Assembly (NCBI RefSeq): GCF_000284295.1 | Contig: NC_017093.1 | Span: 4,960,001-5,024,000 of the forward strand | From: Actinoplanes missouriensis 431 | GTDB taxonomy: Bacteria; Actinomycetota; Actinomycetes; Mycobacteriales; Micromonosporaceae | Reading direction: 5' to 3' | DNA: 64,000 nucleotides | Shown: positions 23,738 to 32,674 of the stretch, piece after piece | Position numbering within the stretch: position 1 is the first letter of the stretch | Layout: each line of letters begins with the position of its first letter | The notes under the pieces: generated by a model | The model's input: the letters and a program-made list of their open reading frames with translations, nothing else | What the model was told of the DNA's origin: nothing | Database searches by the model: none | Made by a program: the position numbers and the translations under genes

Positions 23738-24517
23738 TCACGGCCAGGTCGACCCCTGTCGAGGTTTGCGGCCGAACAGGTTGCGCACGCTCTCGGTACG
23801 GGCCTGCGCGCCCCACAACGTGACCCTGAGCAGCTGTTCCTTGAAGATGTTGCCGCTCATCTTGCTGACGCCGTGTTCGCGTTCGGTGAACGTGATCGGC
23901 ACCTCGATCATGCGGAAGCCCTGACGGTACGACCGCCACGCCATCTCGACCTGGAACGAGTACCCGGTCGACGCGATGGTGCCGACGTCGATCTTGTCGA
24001 GGACGCCGATCCGGTACGCCCGGTAGCCGCCCGTGGCGTCCTTGAACGGCATGCCGAGGGCCATCCGGATGTAGATGTTGCCGCCGCGGGACAGCAGCAG
24101 CCGGTGCACCGGCCAGTTGTGCACGCTGCCGCCGGGGATGTACCGCGTGCCGAGCACCACGTCGTGGTCGCCGAGCGCGTCGAGCAGCAGGTGCAGCTCC
24201 TCGGGGGCGTGCGAGCCGTCGGCGTCCATCTCGACGACCGCGTCGTACCCCTTGTCCTTGGCCCAGGCGAAGCCGGCCTTGTAGGCGGCGCCGAGGCCTT
24301 CCTTGCCGGCCCGGTGGAGGACGAAGATGTGGTCATCGGCGAGGGCGAGCTCGTCGGCGATCGCGCCGGTGCCGTCCGGTGAGTTGTCGTCGGCGACCAG
24401 GATGTCGACCTCCGGAACCGCCTTACGCACCCGTTCGGTGATCACCCGTACGTTGTCAGCCTCGTTGTACGTTGGGATGATCACGAGGACACGTCCCACG
24501 CCGGGGTACTCGCTCAC
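23738..24517 (-). CDS. ppm1: polyprenol monophosphomannose synthase
   Basis: A 259-aa GT2 glycosyltransferase that transfers mannose from GDP-mannose to polyprenyl phosphate, supplying mannose for lipomannan/LAM and protein O-mannosylation. Motifs: VIIPTYNEADNV (nucleotide binding), VADDNSPDGT and EMDADGSHAPEEL with the catalytic DAD, then GSVHNWPVHRLLLSRGGN and FTEREHGVSKMSG. There is no C-terminal membrane domain, as in the short bacterial form. It overlaps lnt by 4 bp. In Mycobacterium tuberculosis the two activities are fused in one protein; here they are separate coupled genes. Confidence 0.93.
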   Translation of the reverse strand: MSEYPGVGRVLVIIPTYNEADNVRVITERVRKAVPEVDILVADDNSPDGTGAIADELALADDHIFVLHRAGKEGLGAAYKAGFAWAKDKGYDAVVEMDADGSHAPEELHLLLDALGDHDVVLGTRYIPGGSVHNWPVHRLLLSRGGNIYIRMALGMPFKDATGGYRAYRIGVLDKIDVGTIASTGYSFQVEMAWRSYRQGFRMIEVPITFTEREHGVSKMSGNIFKEQLLRVTLWGAQARTESVRNLFGRKPRQGSTWP

Positions 24518-26130
24518 CGTTCCTCCGAGTCAATCTCGCCGTCATTGCCGATGTTCGCACGCCGGCGACGCAGGGGCAGCACGCCGGCGAGGGCAGCAAC
24601 CGTCAGTGCGACGGCTACCACCTCGGGCCAGTTGCCCGAACGAGTCGCCAGCGTACGCGGTCCGTCCGTGGCGATGTCACGCACCACCACCGCCGCGGTG
24701 TTGAAGCCTGTGGCCCCGTGAACACCGCCCTCCCCATCGACAAAACCGGACACACCGACGGTGGAGACCATCAGCGCCTCCCGCCCGTGCTCGACGGCGC
24801 GCAGCCGTACCATCGCCAGTTGCTGTAACGCCTCGGCCTCGTTGAAGGTGGCGTTGTTGGTCTGCACGGCGAGCAACTGGGCCCCGCCGGTGACGGTGTC
24901 CCGGACGATGCCGTCGTACGCGACCTCGAAGCAGATCACGTCGCCGAGGGTCACCGCGCCTGCGTCGATCACACCGGGGTGGTCGCCGGGGAGCATGTTG
25001 CGGACCAGGTCCACCTTGTCGGTGACCATCCGGGCGATCGGGCGCAGCGGCATGTACTCGGCGAACGGCACGGGGTGGCGTTTCGCGTACTGCTGGGCGA
25101 GGTCGGGGCCGGTGCCCGGGTTCCAGAGGATGCCGACGTTGTAGATGTCCTCCGGGTCGTCGGTGCGCTGCAGGGTGCCGACCAGGATCGGCGCCTTGAT
25201 CAGGTCGGCGGCCGCGGAGATCGCGTCGGCGGCGTCGGAGTTGCGCAGCGGGTCGATGTCGCTGGAGTTCTCCGGCCAGACCACCAGGTCGGGCTGTTTC
25301 TGCCGGCCGGCGGCCACCTCCCCGGCGAGCCGGCGGGTGGCGTTGACGTGGTTGTCCAGGACGGCGCGGCGCTGGGCGTTGAAGTCGAGGCCGAGGCGGG
25401 GCACGTTGCCCTGGACGATGGCGACGGTGGTGGTCGGGCCGGACGGCGGGGTGAGCGGCAGGGCGGCGGGGCCGACCAGGAGCGCCCCGGCGGCGAGGGC
25501 GAATCCGGCCAGCGCCCGCGGTCTCGGGACGGACAGGACGAGCGCTACCAGCGCACCGCCCGCCGCCGCGACCACGAAGGTGACGAGCGGCGCTCCCCCG
25601 TACGCCGCAAGTTTCAAGGTCGGCGCGTCGCCCTGGCTGAAGGCCAGGCGGCCCCAGGGGAATCCGCCGAAGGGCGCACGGTCGCGCAGCGCCTCCTGAG
25701 CGGTCCAGATCAGGCCGGCCAGCAGCGGCCACGTCCAGCGCCACCGGTCCACGAGCGGCGACACCCAGGCGCCCGCCATCCCGGCGAACCCGATGATCAC
25801 GGCTTGCGCGACGGAGAGCAGCGCCCAGGGCAGCCAGCCGGCGGAGAACGAGGTCCACCAGAGCAGCGGGAAGAACAGCACCGCGCCGGCGACGAAGCCG
25901 AGACCGAACCCGGCGCGCAGCCGGCGGCGATGCACGGCCGCGGCGAGCAGCGCGACACCGACCGGCGAGAGCCACCACAGGTCGTAGGGCGGCAGCGCGA
26001 ACAACAGCGCCGCACCGGCGGCCACCGCCAGCGCCGCGGCGACCGGCAGACGCAGCGGTCGTGGCAGCGCGGGTGCGGGGTCGCCGGGCCCGGGTGAGGC
26101 GAGGGCGGGCGGCGGCATCGTCATTTCCAC
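24514..26130 (-). CDS. lnt: apolipoprotein N-acyltransferase
   Basis: A 538-aa membrane enzyme that adds the third acyl chain to the N-terminal cysteine of lipoproteins. Residues 25-225 hold about six membrane helices; a nitrilase-like domain follows with Glu in LVVWPENSSDID, Lys in YAKRHPVPFAEYMPL and catalytic Cys in VICFEVAYDG. A final helix lies near residue 510 (VVAVALTVAALAGVLPL). The listed start is GTG; ATG two codons in is equally good. It is translationally coupled to ppm1. Several lipoprotein genes occur in this window and are probable substrates. Confidence 0.93.
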   Translation of the reverse strand: MEMTMPPPALASPGPGDPAPALPRPLRLPVAAALAVAAGAALLFALPPYDLWWLSPVGVALLAAAVHRRRLRAGFGLGFVAGAVLFFPLLWWTSFSAGWLPWALLSVAQAVIIGFAGMAGAWVSPLVDRWRWTWPLLAGLIWTAQEALRDRAPFGGFPWGRLAFSQGDAPTLKLAAYGGAPLVTFVVAAAGGALVALVLSVPRPRALAGFALAAGALLVGPAALPLTPPSGPTTTVAIVQGNVPRLGLDFNAQRRAVLDNHVNATRRLAGEVAAGRQKQPDLVVWPENSSDIDPLRNSDAADAISAAADLIKAPILVGTLQRTDDPEDIYNVGILWNPGTGPDLAQQYAKRHPVPFAEYMPLRPIARMVTDKVDLVRNMLPGDHPGVIDAGAVTLGDVICFEVAYDGIVRDTVTGGAQLLAVQTNNATFNEAEALQQLAMVRLRAVEHGREALMVSTVGVSGFVDGEGGVHGATGFNTAAVVVRDIATDGPRTLATRSGNWPEVVAVALTVAALAGVLPLRRRRANIGNDGEIDSEER

Positions 26131-26609
26131 GCTGCGCAGGCTACCGCTAAACCGGTGCTAGCAGCGAAGACGGAGGGGCGCAGCCCGGCTCTGGCTGCGC
26201 CCCTGTAGTACATCTGGTGTCGCTGTCCCCGGCCGGTGGGTCCGGTGAGCTTGCGATGACCTTCGGACCGACCCGCCGCGAGCCGGCTGCCCGCGTCGTG
26301 CCGTTGTCTACTGGCCATCACCCAGCCCCCGGAGGAGCCACCTGAACGCGGACGGCGCCCGCCCCGCCCCGCGCACCTCCACCCCCTGGACCTGGCTGAA
26401 CGCGCGACCCCAGCGAGGACTGCGGCCAGTGGGTGGAGGAACGAAACGGATCATGACCGCTCGCCGTGAACAAAGACCTGAAGACGGTACGTCCGGACAC
26501 CCGTGACCTGTCAACCGGGTCACCCGGCTCCCGGCGTGTCGCGTTCGTCGGCGTGTCATCCCCCGTTTCCCTCCACGAAGTCGGCGAGAAGCCCGGCGAG
26601 CGGCCGGAA
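26131..26609. other. leader region of lnt, no assigned gene
   Basis: A gap of about 480 bp between helR (ends here) and lnt, both leftward. It has a strong hairpin (listed separately). A short minus-strand frame (26121-26318, about 65 aa, Arg/His-rich) ends with a stop that overlaps the second lnt start codon. I see no family similarity in it, and the hairpin lies within it, so I do not call it a gene. Confidence 0.5.
26175..26203 (-). terminator. strong hairpin upstream of lnt
   Basis: Perfect 11-bp stem (GGGGCGCAGCC and GGCTGCGCCCC) with a 7-base loop, about 45 bp before lnt on the strand transcribed towards lnt. It may end helR transcription, 400 bp downstream of that gene, or act as an attenuator in the lnt leader. 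There is no T tract. Confidence 0.5.
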
Positions 26610-28718
26610 TCAGCTGGTCAGGACGACCAGCCGCTGCGTCGCCCGGGTCATCGCCACATAACGATCAACCGGATCGAATCGCTGCGGGTCGATCAGCACC
26701 ACGAGATCGAACTCCAGCCCCTTGACCAGCTCGGGGGTGAGCGACCGCACCCGATCCCGCGCGCCGAAAGCAGGGTCCCCGATCACGCACGCGACACCCT
26801 CCCGATGCTCCCGCAGGACCTTTTCAAGATCGACGACCTTCCCGTGTACGACCGGAGCCCCGCCCCGCCGGATCGACACCGGCACGTTGGCATCCGGCAG
26901 GACGGCCCGGATCACCGGCGCCGCCTCGTCCATCACCTCCTGCGGGGTCCGGTAGTTGATCGTCAGCGCGGCGAGCTCGACCCGCCCGAGACCGACCCGC
27001 GCCAGCCGCTCCTGCCACGACTCGGTGAACCGGCGCCGGGCGGCCTGCGCCCGGTCCCCCACGATCGTGAAGCTGCGCGACGGGCAGCGCTGCAGCAGCA
27101 TCCGCCACTCCGCGTCGGTCAGCTCCTGGGCCTCGTCCACGACGATGTGCGCGTACGGCCCGGCGAACCGCTCCGGCCCCTCGGCGGGCGGCGCGACCAG
27201 CCCGTCCGCCAGGTTGTCCCGCAGATCCTGCTGGACCAGCATGGTCATCAGGCCCTCGCCGTCGTCGTGCACGGCCGAGGCGATCAGGTCGTCCACCACC
27301 CGGTCCATCTGCTGCCGCCCGGCCGCCGCGTCGGCCTCCTGCCGGCGCTGCCGCGCGGAGAACCCGGTGTCGCCGAGCCGCCGCCGGGCGGCGTCCAGCA
27401 GCGGCAGGTCGGCGACCGTCCACGCGGCCGGCTCGGCCCGCTGCAACGCGCGGATCTGATCAGCGCCCAGCCAGGGCGCGCAGCGGCGCAGGTAGGCCGG
27501 GACCGACCAGAGATCGGCGATCAGATCGGGCGCCTCCAGCAGCGGCCATGCCCGGTTCAGCGCGGCCCGCAGGTCCCGGCTGCGGCGCAGCTCCGTCTCG
27601 CTCAGGTCGTGCCGGTCGGCCAGGATCGCGACGAGCTCCGCCCAGATCTGCTCGCGGGACTCGTTGTGCGGGGTGCCGGGCTCGACGGCCTCGAACGCGG
27701 CCGCCCAGTCCCCCGTGGTCACGCCGACGCCGTCGATCGTCGCGGTGGCCGGCGGCTCCTCGTAGAAGCGCACCGCCGCCTCGACCGCGTCCACCATCCG
27801 CGCCGACGCCTTGAGCTCGGCCACCGGCGCCGCCTCCGGCCGGGCGTCCGCGCCCTCCGGGACCAGATCGCGCAGGGTGCAGGTCTGCACGTCGTCCTCG
27901 CCGAGGCTGGGCAGTACGTCCGACACGTACGCCAGGTACGGCTCGTGCGGCCCGACGAAGAGGACGCCGCCGCGCCGGTTGCCCAGCCGCGGGTCGGAGT
28001 AGAGAAGGTACGCGGTGCGGTGCAGGGCCACGACGGTCTTGCCGGTGCCCGGTCCGCCGTCCACGACCAGCGCGCCGCGCGAGCCGGCCCGGATGATCGC
28101 GTCCTGGTCGGCCTGGATGGTGCCGAGAACGTCACGCATCCGGGCGGTCCGGGCGCCGCCGAGGCTGGCGAGGAACGCCGACTGGTCGTCCAGGGCGGCC
28201 GCGTGCCCGGCGAAGCCGTCCGCGTCGAACACCTCGTCCCAGTAGTCCGTGATCCGCCCGTCCGACCAGCGGTACCGCCGCCGGAACACCAGCCCCATCG
28301 GGTTGGCGTGGGTCGCGCCGAAGAACGGCTCGGCGGCCGGCGACCGCCAGTCGAGCAGCAGCCGGTTGCCGTTGTCGTCGGTGAGCCCGCGCCGGCCGAT
28401 GTAGACCGGCTCCGCCCCGTCGCCGGCGACCATCCGCCCGAGGCAGAGGTCGGCGCCGTACCGGCGCAGCAGCCGCAGCCGCGACGCCAGCCGGCGCACC
28501 TCCTCGTCCCGGTCGACCGCCTGCCGGCCCCGGCCCGCGGGCGCCCGGCGCGCCGCCTCCAGCCGGGCGTCGAGCTCGCGGGTCGAGCGCTCCAGGCTCT
28601 CCGCGATCGCCGCGAAGTGCTTCTCGTCCTCGGCGATCAGGTCCGGGTCGGCTTTCGCCGCCAGCTTCCGCGGCAGGTCGAACATCGTCGTACGCACGCT
28701 TCCGAGACTCCCCATCAT
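26610..28718 (-). CDS. helR: HelR/HelD-like RNA polymerase-associated helicase
   Basis: A 702-aa superfamily-1 helicase-like ATPase of the HelD/HelR group. It has an N-terminal antiparallel coiled coil (about 20-85), Walker A GGPGTGKT at 221-228, DEAQ at 528-531, an arginine motif in INYRTPQEV, and the C-terminal AMTRATQRL motif. HelD proteins pry stalled or inhibited RNA polymerase off DNA. HelR of Streptomyces venezuelae also displaces rifamycins from the polymerase and gives resistance. The annotated frame can start at a TTG inside the palindrome; I prefer the ATG-ATG after GTGAGGTGGCG. The upstream RAE palindrome supports HelR function over generic HelD. Confidence 0.88.
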   Translation of the reverse strand: MMGSLGSVRTTMFDLPRKLAAKADPDLIAEDEKHFAAIAESLERSTRELDARLEAARRAPAGRGRQAVDRDEEVRRLASRLRLLRRYGADLCLGRMVAGDGAEPVYIGRRGLTDDNGNRLLLDWRSPAAEPFFGATHANPMGLVFRRRYRWSDGRITDYWDEVFDADGFAGHAAALDDQSAFLASLGGARTARMRDVLGTIQADQDAIIRAGSRGALVVDGGPGTGKTVVALHRTAYLLYSDPRLGNRRGGVLFVGPHEPYLAYVSDVLPSLGEDDVQTCTLRDLVPEGADARPEAAPVAELKASARMVDAVEAAVRFYEEPPATATIDGVGVTTGDWAAAFEAVEPGTPHNESREQIWAELVAILADRHDLSETELRRSRDLRAALNRAWPLLEAPDLIADLWSVPAYLRRCAPWLGADQIRALQRAEPAAWTVADLPLLDAARRRLGDTGFSARQRRQEADAAAGRQQMDRVVDDLIASAVHDDGEGLMTMLVQQDLRDNLADGLVAPPAEGPERFAGPYAHIVVDEAQELTDAEWRMLLQRCPSRSFTIVGDRAQAARRRFTESWQERLARVGLGRVELAALTINYRTPQEVMDEAAPVIRAVLPDANVPVSIRRGGAPVVHGKVVDLEKVLREHREGVACVIGDPAFGARDRVRSLTPELVKGLEFDLVVLIDPQRFDPVDRYVAMTRATQRLVVLTS

Positions 28719-28758
28719 CGCCACCTCACACGCCCTGAGCAGCGATTCTGCGCCTCGT

Positions 28759-28783
28759 ACCGGGTCTTGCGGCAAGACCCGGT
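28759..28783 (-). promoter_or_regulatory. rifamycin-associated element (RAE) upstream of helR
   Basis: A perfect 25-bp palindrome: arms ACCGGGTCTTGC and GCAAGACCCGGT around a single central G. Its core CTTGCGGCAAG is that of the RAE, the inverted repeat found before rifamycin-inducible resistance genes in actinomycetes. It lies 41-65 bp before the helR start and just after the stop of the mutL-like gene. With a one-base centre it is a protein or promoter element rather than a good hairpin terminator. Confidence 0.85.
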
Positions 28784-28788
28784 CTCTG

Positions 28789-30033
28789 CTATACGTTGAA
28801 AGTGGCGGAGAGCAGCGCCGCCACCGTCTCCGGGTGCTCCGCCGTCAGCAGCCCGGCCGCCGCGAGGACGTATTCCGCGTCGACCACCGTGCGGGCCCGC
28901 TCCGGCACCGCCCATCCCCCGGCCAGATCGCCGAGGACCGCGCTCAGCACCCGCTCGCCGCCGCCATGCCGCAGCACACCCCCGGAACCGACCACGAGCC
29001 GCACGTCGCGCAGATCGCGGCCGCCGGTGCGCGGCTGTCCCGGACCCGGCGTGTGCCCGCGCGCGTGCCGCCGCAACCCGATCACCGCCGCCGCGGCCGC
29101 CAGCTCCCGGTCACCCGACGGCGGGGCGAGCTTCTCGGCGACGGCGGCCGCGCGGGTGCCGTCCGCGCCGACGGCCACCCCCAGGTCGCCCTCGACCGTC
29201 CGGGCCCGCCACAGCGTCCCGGCCACGTCCCGGCGCGGACCGGACTCGCTCTCCGCATCCGGGACCAGCGCCGAGTACACGTCCGTGGTCGCGCCGCCGA
29301 CGTCGACGACCAGAACCCCGTAACCGGTCAGGTCGGCGAGCGACTCCACCCCGGCCAGCACCGCGTCCGGCGTCGCGCAGCGCACCAGCGCGCCGAAGCG
29401 CCGCCCCTTCGACAGCCGCTTGCCGCCGATCACGTGCCGCAGGAACACGTCCCGGATCGCCGCGCGGGCCGGCAGCGGGTCGAGCACGCCGATCCGCGGC
29501 AGCACGTTGCCGGTCCCGGTGACCGGCACCCCGCGCCCTGCCAGCAGCGCGACCGCCTCCGGCCGGGCGTCCGCGTTGCCGGCCACCACGACCGGCACCC
29601 GGAACCGGGCGTTCGCCAGCCGCCGGGCGTTGTGCAGCAGGGTCGCCGCGTCACCGCCGTCGGTGCCGCCGACCAGCAGCACCACGTCCGGGCGGGCGGC
29701 GCGCACCGCGGACACGCCCGTCCCGCTGAGCGGCCCGGCGGCGACGTGCACCACCTGGGCGCCGGCCGACAGTCCGACACGGTGGCCGGCCTCGGCGGTG
29801 ACCAGCGACTCGTACCCGATGACCGCCAGCCTCAGCCCCCCGCCCGCGGAGGAGCAGACGAGGAGCTCGTCGCCGCCGCCCACGGCCGCGACGGCCGCGT
29901 CCAGCCCCGCCAGGACGTCGGATCGCGCGGTGGTCGGCACCTCGGCCCGGCGGATCAGTCGCCCTCCGACGAGGTCGATCCTGGCGGCTTTCGTGTACGT
30001 GGACCCGACGTCGACGCAGACGACGGCCGTCAC
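28789..30033 (-). CDS. MutL/GlmL-type B12-mutase-associated ATPase
   Basis: A 414-aa actin-fold ATPase of the GlmL/MutL family, found with B12-dependent carbon-skeleton and amino mutases such as glutamate mutase, ornithine and lysine 5,6-aminomutases. Motifs: phosphate-1 VCVDVGSTYTK, phosphate-2 VLVVDVGGATTDV, adenosine VVGSGGVLRHGG. It is presumed to reactivate or assemble the mutase by exchanging damaged cobalamin, though this is not well proven. It is unrelated to the mismatch-repair MutL. It overlaps kal by 4 bp and is at the end of the lysine operon, so its partner is KamDE. No MutS-like companion is present. Confidence 0.88.
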   Translation of the reverse strand: MTAVVCVDVGSTYTKAARIDLVGGRLIRRAEVPTTARSDVLAGLDAAVAAVGGGDELLVCSSAGGGLRLAVIGYESLVTAEAGHRVGLSAGAQVVHVAAGPLSGTGVSAVRAARPDVVLLVGGTDGGDAATLLHNARRLANARFRVPVVVAGNADARPEAVALLAGRGVPVTGTGNVLPRIGVLDPLPARAAIRDVFLRHVIGGKRLSKGRRFGALVRCATPDAVLAGVESLADLTGYGVLVVDVGGATTDVYSALVPDAESESGPRRDVAGTLWRARTVEGDLGVAVGADGTRAAAVAEKLAPPSGDRELAAAAAVIGLRRHARGHTPGPGQPRTGGRDLRDVRLVVGSGGVLRHGGGERVLSAVLGDLAGGWAVPERARTVVDAEYVLAAAGLLTAEHPETVAALLSATFNV

Positions 30034-30395
30034 GGCGTGGCCGGCACGACGACCGTCCCCACCGCCGTGACGGCGACGATCGGCTCCGCCAGCACCTGCG
30101 CCGACGACCCGCCGGTCCCCCGGCAGACGACCGTGGAGGTGAACTCGATGCGCCGCGACCGGGTGCCCATGTGCACCACCGTCGCGGTCACCTCGAGCAC
30201 GTCACCGGCCTGCACCGGCGCCCTGAACTGCACGTCGGAGTAGGACGCGAACAGCCCCTCGTCACCGTCGAGCCGGATGCAGACCTCGGTGGCGACGTCC
30301 CCGAACAGGCCGAGCGAGTACGCCCCGTCGACCAGGTTCCCGGCGTAGTGGGCGTGCGCGTACGGCACGTAGCGCCGATGCGTGACAGTGATCAA
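30030..30395 (-). CDS. kal: 3-aminobutyryl-CoA ammonia-lyase
   Basis: A 121-aa hot-dog-fold protein matching Kal of the lysine fermentation pathway, which removes ammonia from L-3-aminobutyryl-CoA to give crotonyl-CoA. Characteristic segments are RRYVPYAHAHYAGNLVDGAYSLGLFGD and GLFASYSDVQFRAPVQAGD; Asp/Glu residues of the hot-dog active site lie in these. Length is normal. It overlaps kamE by 4 bp and the mutL-like gene by 4 bp, so the genes form one coupled operon. Identification relies on both similarity and gene order. Confidence 0.88.
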   Translation of the reverse strand: MITVTHRRYVPYAHAHYAGNLVDGAYSLGLFGDVATEVCIRLDGDEGLFASYSDVQFRAPVQAGDVLEVTATVVHMGTRSRRIEFTSTVVCRGTGGSSAQVLAEPIVAVTAVGTVVVPATP

Positions 30396-31126
30396 TTCCG
30401 GCTCCCCAGAACGGCGTGGACCAGGTAGGACGCGACCTCGCGCGGTGTGGTACCCCGGCCGAAGATCCGGTCGACGCCGAGCTCGGAGGTCATCAGCTCG
30501 TCGAACCGCGGGCCACCGACGATCAGCAGCGGCCGTTTCCCGGCCGGCATCGCCTCACGGAACGCGGCGGACATCGCCCGGGTGTTCTGCAGGTGCGCGT
30601 CGCGCTGGGTGACGACCTGCGACACCAGCACGGCGTCCGCCCTGCGTTCCCGGGCGGTCTCCACCAGATCGGGTACGGAGACCTGCGCGCCCATGTTCGT
30701 CACGGACAGCTCGGAGTAGTACTCCAGGCCCTTCTCCCCCGCGATCCCCTTGAGGTTCAGGATGGCGTCGATCCCGACCGTGTGCGCGTCGGTCCCGATG
30801 CACGCGCCCACCACGTTCAGCGGCCGCCGCAGCACCCGCTTGATCGCCGCGTTCACCTCTTTCGGGCTGAGCAGCGGGAAGTCCCGCTCGACCACCTGCA
30901 CGGCGTCGGTGTCGACGAGATGGCTCACCTTGCCGTAGACGACGAAGAACGTGTACCCGTCGCCCATCGCCTTGGCGTGCACCAGCATCGCCGGGTCCAT
31001 CCCCATCTTCCCGGCGAGCTGCAGGGCGGCCCCCTCGGCCCGCTTGTCGTGCGGAATCGGCAGCGTGAACGACAGCTGCACCATCCCGTCCCCGGTGGTG
31101 TCCCCGTACGGCCGGACGATGCTCAC
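30392..31126 (-). CDS. kamE: lysine 5,6-aminomutase beta subunit
   Basis: A 244-aa beta subunit of the adenosylcobalamin- and PLP-dependent 5,6-aminomutase that converts beta-lysine to 3,5-diaminohexanoate. The cobalamin-binding DxHxxG motif is Asp113-Ala-His115-Thr-Val-Gly118. Lys126, eleven residues after the B12-ligand histidine, matches the spacing of the PLP-binding lysine (His133/Lys144 in the clostridial enzyme). The start is a GTG whose GTGA overlaps the kamD stop, so translation is coupled. The open frame extends far upstream inside kamD but that part is a shadow. Confidence 0.95.
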   Translation of the reverse strand: MSIVRPYGDTTGDGMVQLSFTLPIPHDKRAEGAALQLAGKMGMDPAMLVHAKAMGDGYTFFVVYGKVSHLVDTDAVQVVERDFPLLSPKEVNAAIKRVLRRPLNVVGACIGTDAHTVGIDAILNLKGIAGEKGLEYYSELSVTNMGAQVSVPDLVETARERRADAVLVSQVVTQRDAHLQNTRAMSAAFREAMPAGKRPLLIVGGPRFDELMTSELGVDRIFGRGTTPREVASYLVHAVLGSRN

Positions 31127-32670
31127 TGCAGGACCTCCGTCACCGGGTTGTAGTAGCCGTCCTCCTGGCGCGCGACGCCGTCGAGGCCCTTGCCGCGGTC
31201 GGCCGGGCGTTTCATGATGCCGAACGTGCCGTCGGCGATCGCGTCGAGCAGGGTGTCGTCGACGATGCGGTCGAGCAGCTCGATGGCCTCGGCGAGGACC
31301 TGGTTCGCGCGGCCCCGGATGAACGGGCCGGGCGTGAAGTCCTCGTGCAGGTTGCCGGCCCCGTTGAGCACGTAACGGACGTTCTGCAGCGCGATGTCGC
31401 GGTCGGAGAGCCAGGGCGTCACCACCGCCTCGGTCATCATGCCGACGAGCAGGATGCCCTGGCCGGTGAGGGCGCCGGCCAGGTTGAAGAAGCCGTCCAG
31501 CAGGTTGCCGCGGAAGACGTCGCCGGTCATGTGCTTGGTCGGCGGCATCCACTTCAGCGGCGCGTCGGGGAACAGCTCGCGGGCGAGCAGCGCGTGTGCC
31601 AGTTCCAGCCGGAACGAGTCGGGCAGATCCGGATTTATCTCGAAGGCGTGGCCGAGCCCCAGCTGCCAGTCCGCCAGCCCCGCCTCGTGCGCGAAGAACT
31701 CGTTGAGCAGCTGCGACACCGTCACGGTGTGGGCGGCCTCCACCGCGTCCGCCGTCGTCAGGTAGTTGTCCTCGCCGGTGTTGATGATGATCCCGGCGCG
31801 GGCGTGCACCTGACGGGAGAACCGCTGGTCGACGAAGGTGCGGATCGGGTTGATGTCGCGGAACAGGATCCCGTACATGGAGTCGTTGAGCATCATGTCG
31901 AGGCGTTCCATGCCGGCCATCACGGCCATCTCCGGCATGCACAGCCCGGACGCGTAGTTCGTCAGCCGGATGTAGCGGCCCAGCTCGCGGGAGGTCTCGT
32001 CGAGCGCCGCCCGCATCAGCCGGAAGTTCTCCTGGGTGGCGTAGGTGCCGGCGAACCCCTCCCGGGTGGCGCCCTCGGGCACGTAGTCGAGCAGCGACTG
32101 CCCGGTCGAGCGGATCACCGCGATCACGTCGGCGCCGGCCCGCGCCGCCGCCTGGGCCTGCGGGATGTCCTCGTAGATGTCGCCGGTCGCGACGATCAGA
32201 TAGATCCAGGGCCGCCGCTCCGGGTCGCCGTGCCGGGCGATCATCCGGTCCCGGGCGGCCCGCTGCCGGTCGACCACCGTGAGGCCGGCGCGCGCCGCCC
32301 GGGCCGCGGCCCGCCGCGCCGAAGTGACCTCCGCCTTGCGGTCGGGCAGGGTGAACCGGACCGAGCCGGCGGCGGCCTTCTGCGCCAGCGTGGTGAGATC
32401 GCCGGCGCCCGCCGACGCCAAGGCGTGGAAAACCGGAACCGCCACCCCGTGGCCCAGGCCGACGTCCGCGCGGACCGCGTCCACCAGGCGGTTCACCCAG
32501 GGGATGCCGTCCGGGTCGGCGCCGGTCACCCCGGCCAGGCGCAGCACCGCCCGCTCCACCGACACGGTGGTGTGCGATCGCGCCAGGTCGACGACGGGCT
32601 GCCCGGCCCGCGCCGCCAGGGCCCGTGCCCGCGCCACGATGCGCGGGTCGAGATCCAGTTTTCCGGCCAC
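31123..32670 (-). CDS. kamD: lysine 5,6-aminomutase alpha subunit
   Basis: A 515-aa alpha subunit with the TIM-barrel catalytic domain of the B12/PLP aminomutase. Conserved stretches include LVDAVRADVGLGHGVAVPVF, PWIYLIVATGDIYEDIPQAQ, GADVIAVIRSTGQSLLDYVP and LTNYASGLCMPEMAVMAGM, all typical of KamD. Length agrees with the clostridial enzyme. GTG or ATG gives MAGKLDLDPRIVARARAL. It follows the amidohydrolase by 4 bp and is coupled to kamE, its obligate partner. Confidence 0.95.
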   Translation of the reverse strand: MAGKLDLDPRIVARARALAARAGQPVVDLARSHTTVSVERAVLRLAGVTGADPDGIPWVNRLVDAVRADVGLGHGVAVPVFHALASAGAGDLTTLAQKAAAGSVRFTLPDRKAEVTSARRAAARAARAGLTVVDRQRAARDRMIARHGDPERRPWIYLIVATGDIYEDIPQAQAAARAGADVIAVIRSTGQSLLDYVPEGATREGFAGTYATQENFRLMRAALDETSRELGRYIRLTNYASGLCMPEMAVMAGMERLDMMLNDSMYGILFRDINPIRTFVDQRFSRQVHARAGIIINTGEDNYLTTADAVEAAHTVTVSQLLNEFFAHEAGLADWQLGLGHAFEINPDLPDSFRLELAHALLARELFPDAPLKWMPPTKHMTGDVFRGNLLDGFFNLAGALTGQGILLVGMMTEAVVTPWLSDRDIALQNVRYVLNGAGNLHEDFTPGPFIRGRANQVLAEAIELLDRIVDDTLLDAIADGTFGIMKRPADRGKGLDGVARQEDGYYNPVTEVLQ

Positions 32671-32674
32671 TCGT

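Noticed and set aside
28759..28783. RAE palindrome as an ordinary terminator of the mutL-like gene
   Set aside because: A one-base centre cannot form a normal loop without opening the stem, there is no T tract, and the core matches a known regulatory element. It could still reduce read-through.
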